From positions 1 to 20,802 of the forward strand of contig NZ_CALKTT010000057.1 in NCBI RefSeq assembly GCF_937997535.1: a DNA stretch of 20,802 nucleotides, written 5' to 3'. This document shows, one piece after another, positions 7,476 through 15,102 of the stretch (positions are counted from its first letter, which is position 1; the number at the start of each line of letters is the position of its first letter). A program made the position numbers and the translations under genes. The stretch is from an uncultured Campylobacter sp. Lineage in GTDB: Bacteria; Campylobacterota; Campylobacteria; Campylobacterales; Campylobacteraceae. The notes under the pieces are model-generated. The model did not search any database and had not been told where the DNA came from. It was given only the letters and a program-made list of their open reading frames with translations.

Positions 7476-9122
7476 ATGGATAAACGGGATGAGGCGCTAA
7501 ATCTGGCGCAAGATTTCGAACGCGACGGCTTTAGAGTGCCCGGTTTATATGAGCGATTTTGGCGACTGCAAGGCGACGAGACGGCGTATTTTACGCTATC
7601 GGACAGTCTGCTGCGCGGGCGGCAAGAGGGCGGCACGCTGCTAAAGGACGCTCTGGACTATGTAGGCGAGGAGGATTTTAAGGCTCTGATTGCTACGGCG
7701 GTTGAAATTTTGCGCGAAGAGGTGGCAGAGGGGCGCGAAACGAAGCAGGACGAAAGCGCGGCACAGACGGGAGAGAATGCACGCTCAGCGTGGGCGGACG
7801 AAAGCGCAGGCAAAAGTGTACGGCAACGCGGCAGAGATGAAAAAAGCGCACGCTGGAAAAACGCCGAAGAGGTAATCGCTGCGGCAAGTCTCGAGTTCGC
7901 GCCGTTTTTGCACCCGTATCTGGGCGAGCTTTTTAAATTGCAGCCGAACGAGAGCACGTATTACGCGGAGTATCCGTGGCGCGGGCTTAGCTATGAGGGC
8001 TCGCAAATCTGGCGCGAGAAGCTTGCGGATCCGCAGACGAGCAAAGATGAACGGCAAAAAATTTTTAGCTGCCTGCTGCAAACCCGCGAGCCGCGAAACT
8101 TGAAATTTGCCTGCGAGTTCGCGCTTGCAGAGGACTTATTCGACCGTCCGTGCGATCTGCTTGAGTATATCGGCTATTGGCTGGAGGCTGTCGGATTTAC
8201 CTTTGAGCGGACTAAATTTAACGCAGACGGCGTGGCTCAAACGGCAGCGGATGAAATTTTAAAAACGGATGCAAACGAATGTGTCGGCGTCAAACAAACC
8301 CAAACGAGCGAGCGCAACGTATCGCGAGCTAACGTAAATTTAAATGAAACGTGCAATGTGGCAAGCGTCGTTAAATTTAACGCGGACGAAACCGACTCCG
8401 ATAAATCACAAAAAGCGCCGAACGATGAAATTTGCTTTGGCGGCGAGAAATTTATGCTCAAAAGATACTGCGGCCAGCGCGTGTATCACATAATCTTTCC
8501 GCGCGGCTATTTCGGCGCACCCTATGCACCGCATCTGGCGAAGCACCATCCGACCTGGCGGTTTGAGGGCGGCGAGGCGGGATATAGGCTCGGCGGGGTT
8601 TTGGACGAGGCGGACGGCGATGCGCAAAATCCGCTATTTCATCTCATCACGCTTGATCCGCTGCCCCGCGACTTGCCCGTGCGATCGCTGCCTCGCCTAA
8701 CCCTCGCCGCGCACGTCAGAGAGATAAACGAAGGCGAGATAGTCTTTTACGAGCACGACGCGCAGGGTATGCCACGACGTATCGGCGAAAGGACGCAGGT
8801 CGAATACGCCTTTGACGAACCGATAAAGGAGTGCGAAGTAGCACTTGCGCCTACGCCCGCCCGCTGGACGGCTCAGGACTGGGGGATGTCAAATAGTAGG
8901 CAAAACCTCGCGCGCATCGGCGGCGAGCCTTCATGGATACAGGGCGCGCAGGTGCCGCGCTGTCCGATATGCGGCGAAAAGATGGAGTTTTTGATGCAGC
9001 TTGACAGCGAGCTTCCAAGCTGCGAGCAAGGCGGCGAGGTATATTTCGGCAGCGGCGGGATTTTGTACGTGTTTTGGTGCGAGCGGACGCGGGCGAGCGC
9101 GTTTTTTATGCAGTGTACGTGA
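7476..9122 (+). CDS. 548-aa protein of unknown function with DUF1963/YwqG-like C-terminus
   Basis: Function unknown. The N-terminal about 240 residues are mostly helical, with conserved-looking Trp/Tyr-rich blocks. The C-terminal half (about 325-548) resembles DUF1963/YwqG-type proteins: RLGGVLDE, an acid-rich middle, EPSWIQ, then CPICGEKMEFLMQLDSEL at 496-513 and GGILYVFWCE. Cys496, Cys499, Cys516, Cys535 and Cys547 may bind a metal. Two stretches (about 95-145 and 235-320) are polar, low-complexity and rich in charged residues, and look like variable inserts; the second contains two KFNAD units. No signal peptide or membrane segment is seen, so it is probably cytoplasmic. AAAGGAAA precedes the ATG. 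A decayed copy of its 3' end lies at 9611-9692. Family match is from memory and moderate. Confidence 0.75.
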   Translation: MDKRDEALNLAQDFERDGFRVPGLYERFWRLQGDETAYFTLSDSLLRGRQEGGTLLKDALDYVGEEDFKALIATAVEILREEVAEGRETKQDESAAQTGENARSAWADESAGKSVRQRGRDEKSARWKNAEEVIAAASLEFAPFLHPYLGELFKLQPNESTYYAEYPWRGLSYEGSQIWREKLADPQTSKDERQKIFSCLLQTREPRNLKFACEFALAEDLFDRPCDLLEYIGYWLEAVGFTFERTKFNADGVAQTAADEILKTDANECVGVKQTQTSERNVSRANVNLNETCNVASVVKFNADETDSDKSQKAPNDEICFGGEKFMLKRYCGQRVYHIIFPRGYFGAPYAPHLAKHHPTWRFEGGEAGYRLGGVLDEADGDAQNPLFHLITLDPLPRDLPVRSLPRLTLAAHVREINEGEIVFYEHDAQGMPRRIGERTQVEYAFDEPIKECEVALAPTPARWTAQDWGMSNSRQNLARIGGEPSWIQGAQVPRCPICGEKMEFLMQLDSELPSCEQGGEVYFGSGGILYVFWCERTRASAFFMQCT

Positions 9123-9131
9123 ATAAAATTT
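9049..9131 (+). repeat. 3' end of the 548-aa gene, parent of a degenerate downstream repeat
   Basis: This segment covers the GGILYVFWCE codons, the stop and the first bases of the spacer. It recurs at 9611-9692 with scattered changes and at least two single-base deletions. The two copies bracket the 150-aa ORF. Confidence 0.8.
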
Positions 9132-9145
9132 AAGAAAAACGCGCA

Positions 9146-9598
9146 ATGGACAGACGGATGATCACGGCGAAAATAAAAAGAAGGGGCGGTATTTGGTATT
9201 TTGACGATTATTTTAGGTCGCTTCGCGAGAATGAAAACGAAATAGCAAAGCCTATCAGGCAGTTCATTTCGGATCCGAAAAGGTATCTGTTCGGTACGAA
9301 AGAAACCCTTCACGACGCCGTTTTGACTGAATTTAAATTCGCTATTTTAAAAAACGAAGATAGACTAGCAATGAAATTTTTATCGCCATATGGGGATAGA
9401 AATTTTAAATTTATTTTCAAAAACGTCCTAGCCGTCCGCTTCAAAACGGACGACAAGAGCTTTAAAAATAACGATCTGATAGTTCATCAATTTTCGCTAA
9501 AGCGGGAAGGCGTTTGCGAGTATGATTTTATCTTTGCGAGCGGACAGAGGATAACCGTAAAATTTAAGCGGCTTGAGATCATTGAGGAATTCTTGTAA
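9146..9598 (+). CDS. Orphan 150-aa hypothetical protein
   Basis: I do not recognise this protein. It is soluble, without signal peptide or membrane segment. It begins with a basic block (RRMITAKIKRR) and has alternating hydrophobic and charged stretches that suggest a beta-rich fold, with a single Cys in GVCEYDF. It follows the 548-aa gene by 23 bp but has no clear ribosome site, so it may be translated weakly or start at ATG 9158. The DNA is visibly more A+T-rich than the neighbours. It is bracketed by the two copies of the 548-aa gene's 3' end, which suggests that it arrived or was left behind in a duplication. A small partner or immunity-like protein is one possibility, without direct evidence. 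Confidence 0.6.
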   Translation: MDRRMITAKIKRRGGIWYFDDYFRSLRENENEIAKPIRQFISDPKRYLFGTKETLHDAVLTEFKFAILKNEDRLAMKFLSPYGDRNFKFIFKNVLAVRFKTDDKSFKNNDLIVHQFSLKREGVCEYDFIFASGQRITVKFKRLEIIEEFL

Positions 9599-9610
9599 GC
9601 ACGCCGCGTT

Positions 9611-9692
9611 GCAGGCGGAGGGATTTTATACATATTTTGGTGCGAATGGACGCGAGCGGCGCGTTTTTATGCGGTGCGTGAGCTAAAATTTT
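9611..9692 (+). pseudogene. Degenerate fragment of the 548-aa gene's 3' end
   Basis: In frame from 9617 it reads GGILYIFWCEWTRA, matching GGILYVFWCERTRA of the 548-aa protein. A missing A and a missing T (compared with 9101-9110) then shift the frame, yet the terminal TGA and the following TAAAATTT are still alignable. It has no start or upstream portion. It is best read as the remnant of a second copy of the gene, mostly deleted. Confidence 0.8.
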
Positions 9693-9724
9693 GCAAAATC
9701 CTAAACGAAAATCGCAAAATTTTA
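9684..9724. repeat. Inverted repeat with TAAAATTTTGC arms
   Basis: TAAAATTTTGC (9684-9694) and GCAAAATTTTA (9714-9724) are perfect 11-bp arms around a 19-nt loop. The same arm sequence recurs in the hairpin at 20666-20716. It lies between the pseudogene fragment and the convergent ftsY. Confidence 0.6.
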
Positions 9725-9776
9725 AGTAAAATTTATTCTAAGATAATAAAGCGGCAAAATTTGCCGAGCATTTCAG

Positions 9777-9821
9777 CGCGTAAATTTAAACTTCTTTGAC
9801 GAGAATATATAAATTTACGCG
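9777..9821 (-). terminator. Long inverted repeat at the 3' side of ftsY
   Basis: CGCGTAAATTTA (9777-9788) pairs perfectly with TAAATTTACGCG (9810-9821) around a 21-nt loop, 10 bp past the ftsY stop. The CGGCAAA/TTTGCCG mini-palindrome lies at 9752-9766. It probably ends convergent transcripts from both sides. There is no clean U-tract. Confidence 0.5.
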
Positions 9822-9831
9822 GGCGCAAGGC

Positions 9832-10698
9832 CTAGGCGTAAATTCCATCCACCAGCGTCTCTACGAACTGATCCGAGTTAAATTCCGTCAAATCCTCCAT
9901 CCGCTCGCCCACGCCGACGAAAAGTATCGGCAGCCGCAGCTCGCGCGCTATGGCGAAAAGTGCGCCGCCTTTGGGCGTGCCGTCAAGCTTCGTGATGATG
10001 ATGCCGTCAAGCCTTACGATCTCGTTGAACGCCCTGGCTTGCGCGACGCTGTGATTGCCCTGAGTGGCGTCGAGCACGATGATCTTGCGGTGCGGTGCGC
10101 CGCTTTTTGCGCGGTCACATATTCGCACGATCTTGCTTAGCTCTGCGGCTAAATTTTTCTGGTTTTGCAGACGCCCTGCGGTGTCGATCAGGACGCGATC
10201 GATGTTTTTAGCGCTAGCCGAGCTTACGGTGTCAAACGCCACAGCAGCGGGATCGTGCCCCTGCGCGGTCGCTACGATCGGTAAATTTAGAATCTGCGCC
10301 CATTTGCGCAGCTGCTCGACCGCCCCTGCGCGAAAAGTGTCGCATGCGCCTAAAATCACGCTTTGGCCGCTGTTTTTATATAAATTTGCAAGCTTTGCGG
10401 TTGTTGTAGTTTTGCCCGCGCCGTTTACGCCGATGATGAGCTCTACGAACGGCTTCTCATCCGCGTGTTTGGTGATTTCGTAATCGAAATAGCTCTTCAA
10501 AACGCCCTTAAGATCATCTTTGGCAACTAGCTTTTTTAATGCGGGAAGTTTTTCTAAAATCTCTTCTACAAGCTCGTAGCCTACGTCGGCTTCAAGCAGC
10601 ATCTCTTCTAGAATTTCTTTTGAAATTTTATCTTCGCTTTTCGCACCCCGCATCGCGTCTATGGTCTTGCTAAGCCCTTTTTTAAAAAATTCGAACAT
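9832..10698 (-). CDS. ftsY: Signal recognition particle receptor FtsY
   Basis: 288-aa SRP-family GTPase that docks SRP-ribosome complexes at the inner membrane for co-translational insertion. The N domain is at about 1-80. The GTPase motifs are all present: G1 GVNGAGKT (90-97), G2 DTFRAGA (120-126), G3 DTAGR (172-176), G4 TKLDG (236-240) and G5 GVGE (262-265). The acidic A domain of the E. coli protein is absent; the N-terminus starts at once with MFEFFKKGL, a likely amphipathic membrane-binding helix. Its ATG overlaps the stop of the upstream thioredoxin lipoprotein by one base (TGATG), pointing to translational coupling. Confidence 0.98.
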   Translation of the reverse strand: MFEFFKKGLSKTIDAMRGAKSEDKISKEILEEMLLEADVGYELVEEILEKLPALKKLVAKDDLKGVLKSYFDYEITKHADEKPFVELIIGVNGAGKTTTTAKLANLYKNSGQSVILGACDTFRAGAVEQLRKWAQILNLPIVATAQGHDPAAVAFDTVSSASAKNIDRVLIDTAGRLQNQKNLAAELSKIVRICDRAKSGAPHRKIIVLDATQGNHSVAQARAFNEIVRLDGIIITKLDGTPKGGALFAIARELRLPILFVGVGERMEDLTEFNSDQFVETLVDGIYA

Positions 10699-11279
10699 CA
10701 GAAAATTTTCTCCAATTCGGTCATTAAAATTTCTTCCGGCATCAGCCCGAAATACTGCGCGCTAAACTCGCCCTTTTCGTCGTATATCGCCATATATGGA
10801 ACTTCGTTTATGCCGCCTAACGCTTTTGTAAAAAAATCCGTTCCTTCGCCGTAAGCGATCGCGTAATTTACCTCGTGCGCGCTTGCATAGGTTTTTGCAT
10901 CGTCTAAATTTGCGTCACCGATCATTACGCCGATTATGTCAAGCTTGCCGGAGTAGGCTTGTTTGGCGGCATTTAGCGCGCTTACCTGCACGGCGCAGGC
11001 GTCGCACCACGGCGTAAAAAACGCAAATAGCGTCACGGTGGAGTTATTATCGATTCGAAAGCCCTGCTTTGTTTTTTGCATATTTAAAATTTTGCCGTTA
11101 CTTAGCTGAAGAGAAAAAGGAGCGGTGTAATCGACCTGGATTACGGCTTCGGTTTCGGACTGCGGCTGCGTGGTGTTGGCCTCGGTCGGGGTATCACTTG
11201 ATTTTTTATCCTCATCATCGCCGCAACCTGCAAGAAACAAAACAGCCGTAAAAAGCGCTAGAAAAAAACGAAATTTCAT
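10698..11279 (-). CDS. TlpA/ResA-like thioredoxin lipoprotein
   Basis: 193-aa exported lipoprotein with a thioredoxin fold, likely tethered in the periplasm and acting as a disulfide reductase or exchanger. The signal peptide ends in the lipobox LAGC (Cys19). An acidic, Thr/Ser-rich linker follows to about residue 45, then the redox motif TPWCDAC with Cys92 and Cys95, and a cis-Pro motif EVPYMA. I take ATG at 11279, not an upstream in-frame ATG, because the lipoprotein signal begins there and AAGG lies 6 nt upstream. It is the first gene of the ftsY operon, with a good -10 at 11307-11312. In C. jejuni a similar gene precedes ftsY, as I recall. The redox partner is not visible. Confidence 0.9.
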   Translation of the reverse strand: MKFRFFLALFTAVLFLAGCGDDEDKKSSDTPTEANTTQPQSETEAVIQVDYTAPFSLQLSNGKILNMQKTKQGFRIDNNSTVTLFAFFTPWCDACAVQVSALNAAKQAYSGKLDIIGVMIGDANLDDAKTYASAHEVNYAIAYGEGTDFFTKALGGINEVPYMAIYDEKGEFSAQYFGLMPEEILMTELEKIF

Positions 11280-11306
11280 ACTAAACCTTGAGAATTTTAT
11301 CGCAAA

Positions 11307-11312
11307 ATTATA
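11307..11312 (-). promoter_or_regulatory. -10 element for the thioredoxin lipoprotein-ftsY operon
   Basis: On the minus strand it reads TATAAT after a T-run and G (TTTTTTGTATAAT), the Campylobacter sigma-70 pattern. It lies 28 bp before the ATG at 11279. Confidence 0.65.
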
Positions 11313-11323
11313 CAAAAAATAGC

Positions 11324-11329
11324 TAAAAT
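11324..11329 (+). promoter_or_regulatory. Possible -10 for the formyl-THF ligase-rny operon
   Basis: TAAAAT occurs in the 82-bp divergent spacer, about 33 bp before ATG 11362. It is only a moderate match, and an alternative in the A/T-rich stretch at 11336-11346 is possible. Confidence 0.35.
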
Positions 11330-11361
11330 AAGCGTTAATATTTTATTCGAAAGATCAAACG

Positions 11362-11979
11362 ATGCAAAAGAATGAATTTAGAAAAATCTGTAAATCTCGC
11401 CTGAAATCTCACGCCGCGCGCGCAGCCAGATGCGAGCATTACCTGCTTTTAAGGCGCATAGAGGGGCTGGTGAAATTTTTAAAAGCGCGCAAAATTTTGA
11501 TATTTTTGCCGATGAGTTACGAGCCGAACGTTTTGATTTTAAGAAAAAAGCTATCAAAAAGCTGCGAATTTTACGTCCCATTTATGGTGGATATTAGTTT
11601 AAAAATGGTAAGATTGCGCCAGCCTTTTAAAATTTCGCGCTTTGGGTTGCGACAGACGCTGCCGCAAAACGGGTATTTTAAAAAGGTCGATCTAGCCGTG
11701 GTTCCAGCTATCGGAGTGGATGGCGCAATGGCTAGAATAGGACATGGGAAAGGATTTTACGATATGTTTTTTTCAGGTCTGAAGCTTAAGCCCGCAATCG
11801 CGTTCGTGAGTATAAAAGACTGCTTTTGCAGCGAAATTTTATCGCTTGATCACGACGCAAAGGGTGATTTTTACATAACTCCGAGCCAAAATTACCTAAA
11901 AAGAGGAAAATATGATAGAGATTTTAATCGCCTTGTGCGCTCTTGCGGTGGGCGCTGGCATAGGATACTTAGTAGCTAG
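11362..11979 (+). CDS. 5-formyltetrahydrofolate cyclo-ligase (MTHFS family)
   Basis: 205-aa enzyme that uses ATP to convert 5-formyl-THF to 5,10-methenyl-THF in folate recycling. The N-terminal helix carries basic residues typical of the family, then the core LIFLPMSYEPNV. The signature DLAVVPAIGVD and GHGKGFYD (in place of the commoner GYGKGFYD) follows. The C-terminus overlaps rny by 68 bp. The last about 24 residues (from RGKYDRDF) are encoded there and look like a run-on tail after loss of an earlier stop. Gene order, beside rny and divergent from ftsY, matches my memory of C. jejuni. ATG 11362 has only a weak GAAAGA-like site. Confidence 0.92.
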   Translation: MQKNEFRKICKSRLKSHAARAARCEHYLLLRRIEGLVKFLKARKILIFLPMSYEPNVLILRKKLSKSCEFYVPFMVDISLKMVRLRQPFKISRFGLRQTLPQNGYFKKVDLAVVPAIGVDGAMARIGHGKGFYDMFFSGLKLKPAIAFVSIKDCFCSEILSLDHDAKGDFYITPSQNYLKRGKYDRDFNRLVRSCGGRWHRILSS

Positions 11980-13465
11980 AAAGATTAATAACGCCAATTA
12001 CGATTTCTTCGTCGAACAAGCCAAAGCTAAAGCCAAAGCTATAGAATTTGAAGCCGAGGGCATCTTGCGAAATTCTAAAATTTCGGTACAGGAAGCTGAG
12101 TTTGAAGCTAAGAAAAAATACGAAGATAAGGCAAGCAAACTGCAGAAAGAATTTAACGTTAAATTTGACGAGCTCGGCAAAAAGGAGCACGCGCTTCTAA
12201 CCGAGCAAGAGATTTTAAAAGACAGCAAAAAAGAGCTCGAAAGTGCCAAAAAAGAGGCGAAATTCCTCTACGAAGAGGGTTCAAATTTAAAGAAAAGCTA
12301 TGAAGAGAAGCTAGCCGAAGCGCTTAAGGTTTTGGAGCGCGTGGCGGGTTTTACGCAGGATGAAGCGCGCGCGCAGGTGCTTAAGAAGGTCGAGGAGCAA
12401 AGCCGCACCGACATCGCTCACATCGTGCGAAAATATGAAGAGGAAGCCAAAAAAGAGGCGCGAAAAAAGGCAAATTATATTTTGGCGCAGGCTACGTCGC
12501 GCTTCGCGGGCGAGTTTGCCGCCGAGCGACTTATCAACGTCGTAAATATCAAAAATGACGAGCTTAAAGGCCGCATCATCGGTAAGGAAGGGCGCAACAT
12601 AAAGGCGCTTGAGATGACTCTTGGCGTGGACGTCATCATCGACGATACCCCGAATGCGATCATCGTAAGCTCGCACAATCTATACCGTCGCGCCATCGCC
12701 GTTCGCGTCATCGAAACGCTTATTGAGGACGGCAGAATTCAGCCTGCGCGCATCGAGGATATCTACAAAAAAGTAAGCGATGAATTTGAAGCTAGTATCG
12801 CCGAAGAGGGCGAAAATATCGTAATGGATCTAGGCCTTAGCAAAATTCATCCGGAAATTTTAAAACTCATCGGCAAGCTTAAATTTCGCGCCAGCTACGG
12901 ACAAAACGCCCTTGCGCACAGCCTTGAGGTCGCGCATCTTGCGGGCATCATCGCCGCAGAAACGGGCGGAGATCAAAAACTAGCCAAGCGAGCAGGCCTG
13001 CTTCACGACATCGGCAAGGCGCTAACTCACGAGTACGAGGGTTCGCACGTAGATCTGGGCGCTGAGGTTTGTCGCCGCTACAAAGAGCATCCGGTAGTTA
13101 TAAACGCTATCTACGCCCACCACGGCCACGAGGAGGCTACCAGCGTGGAAAGCGCCGCAGTCTGTGCCGCAGACGCGCTAAGTGCTGCGCGCCCAGGCGC
13201 TAGACGAGAGGTGCTAGAAAGCTATCTAAAGCGCGTTAGCGATATCGAAGCGATCGCGATGAGCAAAACGGGCGTCAAGCAAGCCTACGCGATCAACGCA
13301 GGTCGCGAAATCCGCGTTATCGCAAACGCCAAGCTTATGAACGACGACGAAGCGGTTTTGGTCGCTAAAGAGATCGCCTCTGATATCCAAGATAAGGTCC
13401 AATTCCCAGGCGAGATCAAGGTCAATGTCATACGCGAGCTTCGCGCGGTCGAGATAGCCAAATAA
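11912..13465 (+). CDS. rny: Ribonuclease Y
   Basis: 517-aa membrane-anchored endoribonuclease that starts mRNA decay. The N-terminal membrane helix is at about 3-21, followed by a long charged coiled coil to about 195. The KH RNA-binding domain has GRIIGKEGRNIKALE at 220-234. The HD domain has His336, HD at 365-366, the YAHHGHE motif near 401-407 and a later Asp421. Length and domain order are standard. ATG 11912 is preceded by AAGAGGA (11901-11907) and lies inside the end of the formyl-THF ligase gene, so translation is probably coupled. The next gene starts 10 bp after its stop. Confidence 0.97.
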   Translation: MIEILIALCALAVGAGIGYLVARKINNANYDFFVEQAKAKAKAIEFEAEGILRNSKISVQEAEFEAKKKYEDKASKLQKEFNVKFDELGKKEHALLTEQEILKDSKKELESAKKEAKFLYEEGSNLKKSYEEKLAEALKVLERVAGFTQDEARAQVLKKVEEQSRTDIAHIVRKYEEEAKKEARKKANYILAQATSRFAGEFAAERLINVVNIKNDELKGRIIGKEGRNIKALEMTLGVDVIIDDTPNAIIVSSHNLYRRAIAVRVIETLIEDGRIQPARIEDIYKKVSDEFEASIAEEGENIVMDLGLSKIHPEILKLIGKLKFRASYGQNALAHSLEVAHLAGIIAAETGGDQKLAKRAGLLHDIGKALTHEYEGSHVDLGAEVCRRYKEHPVVINAIYAHHGHEEATSVESAAVCAADALSAARPGARREVLESYLKRVSDIEAIAMSKTGVKQAYAINAGREIRVIANAKLMNDDEAVLVAKEIASDIQDKVQFPGEIKVNVIRELRAVEIAK

Positions 13466-13475
13466 GGAGTATGAA

Positions 13476-14057
13476 ATGAAAAAATTTATAATCGCTTTAT
13501 TTTTGCTTTTTAACGCGGCATTTGCCGATGATGAGCTCATCATCAACAGCGCAAGCGCCTATTCGTCGGTAATGCGCACAAACTCGCAGTACAAATATCT
13601 AGCGCAGCAAGCCCGCGCGATAGTGATCTTTCCGAGCGTCAAAAAGCTGGGTTTCATCATAGGCGGAATGTACGGCGAGGGGATCATCATCTACAATAAT
13701 GACGGCGCGCGCAGCGTAAGCGGCGCAGAGATCAGCAGCGCCAGCATCGGACTTCAGATCGGTTACGAGGATAATTATTTAGTCATTTTCGTGATGAACG
13801 ACGACGTGATCGAAAAGATGCGAAAATCCCAAATCACGCTCTCGGGCGATGCGACGGCGGTCGCGGGCAATTACAGCGCGGATTCGGGCGCACTGGACGT
13901 GCTAAATCAGGATATGTATGTCTTTACGAACAAAGGCGGGCTGTTTGCGGGCGTGAGCCTGGGTGGTTCGGTGCTGGAGACCAAAAATGATCGCGCTTTT
14001 GATCCAAATACCGAGGGCTATGCGCTTTTGATGCGAGTAATTGGCGCAGATGAGTAA
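13476..14057 (+). CDS. Exported SYLF-domain (Ysc84-type) lipid-binding protein
   Basis: 193-aa protein with a Sec signal peptide (MKKFIIALFLLFNAAFA, cleavage after residue 17) followed by one SYLF/Ysc84 domain. Diagnostic blocks are AIVIFPSVKKLGFIIGGMYGEG, carrying the usual glycine-rich core, then SIGLQIGYE and YVFTNKGGLFAGVSLGGS. The family binds phosphoinositides in eukaryotes; the bacterial role in the periplasm is poorly known. AAGGAG lies 5 nt before the ATG and the gene follows rny after 10 bp, so it is the third gene of that operon. Family is confident; function is open. Confidence 0.92.
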   Translation: MKKFIIALFLLFNAAFADDELIINSASAYSSVMRTNSQYKYLAQQARAIVIFPSVKKLGFIIGGMYGEGIIIYNNDGARSVSGAEISSASIGLQIGYEDNYLVIFVMNDDVIEKMRKSQITLSGDATAVAGNYSADSGALDVLNQDMYVFTNKGGLFAGVSLGGSVLETKNDRAFDPNTEGYALLMRVIGADE

Positions 14058-14072
14058 AATTTAGCTAAAGAT

Positions 14073-14092
14073 GCTAAGGCGCATAGCTTAGC
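14073..14092 (+). terminator. Short hairpin after the SYLF gene
   Basis: GCTAAG (14073-14078) pairs with CTTAGC (14087-14092) around an 8-nt loop, followed by GAAAAATTTT. It lies 15 bp after the SYLF stop. It is a modest candidate terminator. Confidence 0.4.
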
Positions 14093-14293
14093 GAAAAATT
14101 TTGCTTTATGGGCGTTTTATTAGCAGCTTGGAATTTTGCTCGCGTGATTTCTGCAGAATAATAGACTTGGGTGCGTAATTTTACTGCAATTCGCGGGGTG
14201 GGAGGTATTCGAAGGTATCGCGTAAATCCTGTGTAATTCGCAAGTTACTTTGAATTCTAAAGAAGTCGAAATTTTGTCATTAAATTTATAGTC

Positions 14294-14318
14294 GCAAAAT
14301 TTTACCGTTAAATTTTGC
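14294..14318. repeat. Hairpin with GCAAAATTT arms
   Basis: GCAAAATTT (14294-14302) and AAATTTTGC (14310-14318) are perfect arms around a 7-nt loop. The arm belongs to the same sequence class as those at 9684-9724 and 20666-20716, in opposite order. Confidence 0.55.
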
Positions 14319-14536
14319 GGTGATTTTGCTTGATGTCTAGAAATTTTATTTTAGAATTTCGTTTAATATTTTGCGGCGAAATTTTGTATTTTGCGACAGC
14401 TGCGCGGAATTTTAAATTTAATGTCACAGCGAAATCAAGTAGCGTCGTGGGACGTTATAGTGAAATTTTCGCACCGAATTTAAAGCTGCTTTAGTCAAAA
14501 TTTATAGAATTTTATACGATCTAATGAAAGGATTCG

Positions 14537-15100
14537 ATGGAATCGATGTTTGCAAACCTCCATACGTGGGGGTATCTGATACTGTTTTTATATTCGCTGG
14601 GCGGCGGATTTTTGGCGCTTGCGGCAGCGGGCGTGCTAAGCTCGGCCGGCGAGCTCAATATCGTCTTATGCATCGTAATCGCCTGCATATCGAACTTCAT
14701 AGGCGATTCGGGGCTATTTTTAGTAAGCCGCTACAATAAAAAAGAGATCATGCCATATCTGCGCAAACAGCGCCGCAACCTCGCTCTGGCACAGATTTTG
14801 TTTCGAAAATACGGCGACCGCATCATTTTGATTAAAAAATTTATCTACGGCCTCAAAACCCTCGTACCGATCGCAATCGGCATCACAAAATATTCGTTTT
14901 TAAAATTTAGCGTCATCAATGCCGTAAGCTCGCTCATTTGGGCGCTCGTGGTGGGGCTACTGAGCTACTACGCGGGCGATTTCGTGCGCGGGCTTTACGA
15001 GCGGATAAAAGAAGCCCCGTGGATCGCGCCGCTAATTTTGGCCGCGATCGTCGCGATAATCGTCGCGTATTTTCGCTTCGCCACGCGTAAAAGAGGCTAG
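14537..15100 (+). CDS. DedA-family inner-membrane protein
   Basis: 187-aa DedA (SNARE-associated) protein; members are linked to undecaprenyl-phosphate or lipid flipping and envelope homeostasis. The sequence shows SLGGGFLALAAAGVLS at about 20-35, the NFIGD loop at 53-57 and the conserved FxxKYGDRIILIKKFIYGLK block at about 89-107, where Lys replaces the usual Arg. Terminal hydrophobic helices follow. ATG 14537 is preceded by GAAAGGA (14525-14531). An upstream ATG at 14524 overlaps that ribosome site and opens another frame, so it is not the start. The toxin-like gene begins 2 bp after the stop, making it the first gene of a three-gene unit. Confidence 0.93.
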   Translation: MESMFANLHTWGYLILFLYSLGGGFLALAAAGVLSSAGELNIVLCIVIACISNFIGDSGLFLVSRYNKKEIMPYLRKQRRNLALAQILFRKYGDRIILIKKFIYGLKTLVPIAIGITKYSFLKFSVINAVSSLIWALVVGLLSYYAGDFVRGLYERIKEAPWIAPLILAAIVAIIVAYFRFATRKRG

Positions 15101-15102
15101 CG

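Larger units (their letters stand above)
14058..14536. other. 479-bp spacer rich in AAATTTT words and hairpins
   Basis: No gene is seen. It contains a short hairpin at 14073-14092, a near-perfect hairpin at 14294-14318, and an unusual run of AAATTTT/GAATTT words between 14260 and 14520. The dedA promoter must lie at its end; TATAGAAT and TTATACGAT near 14500-14520 are candidates. Confidence 0.55.

Noticed and set aside
7658..8081. Several minus-strand frames inside the 548-aa gene
   Set aside because: Arg/Ala/Pro-rich shadows produced by the G+C-rich plus-strand codons; no ribosome sites.
9049..9692. Insertion sequence as the cause of the duplicated 3' end
   Set aside because: No transposase, terminal inverted repeats or short target-site duplication; the repeat is gene sequence.
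14524..14739. 71-aa frame starting just before dedA
   Set aside because: Its ATG overlaps the dedA ribosome site and the frame is a shadow of dedA; dedA has the real protein signature.
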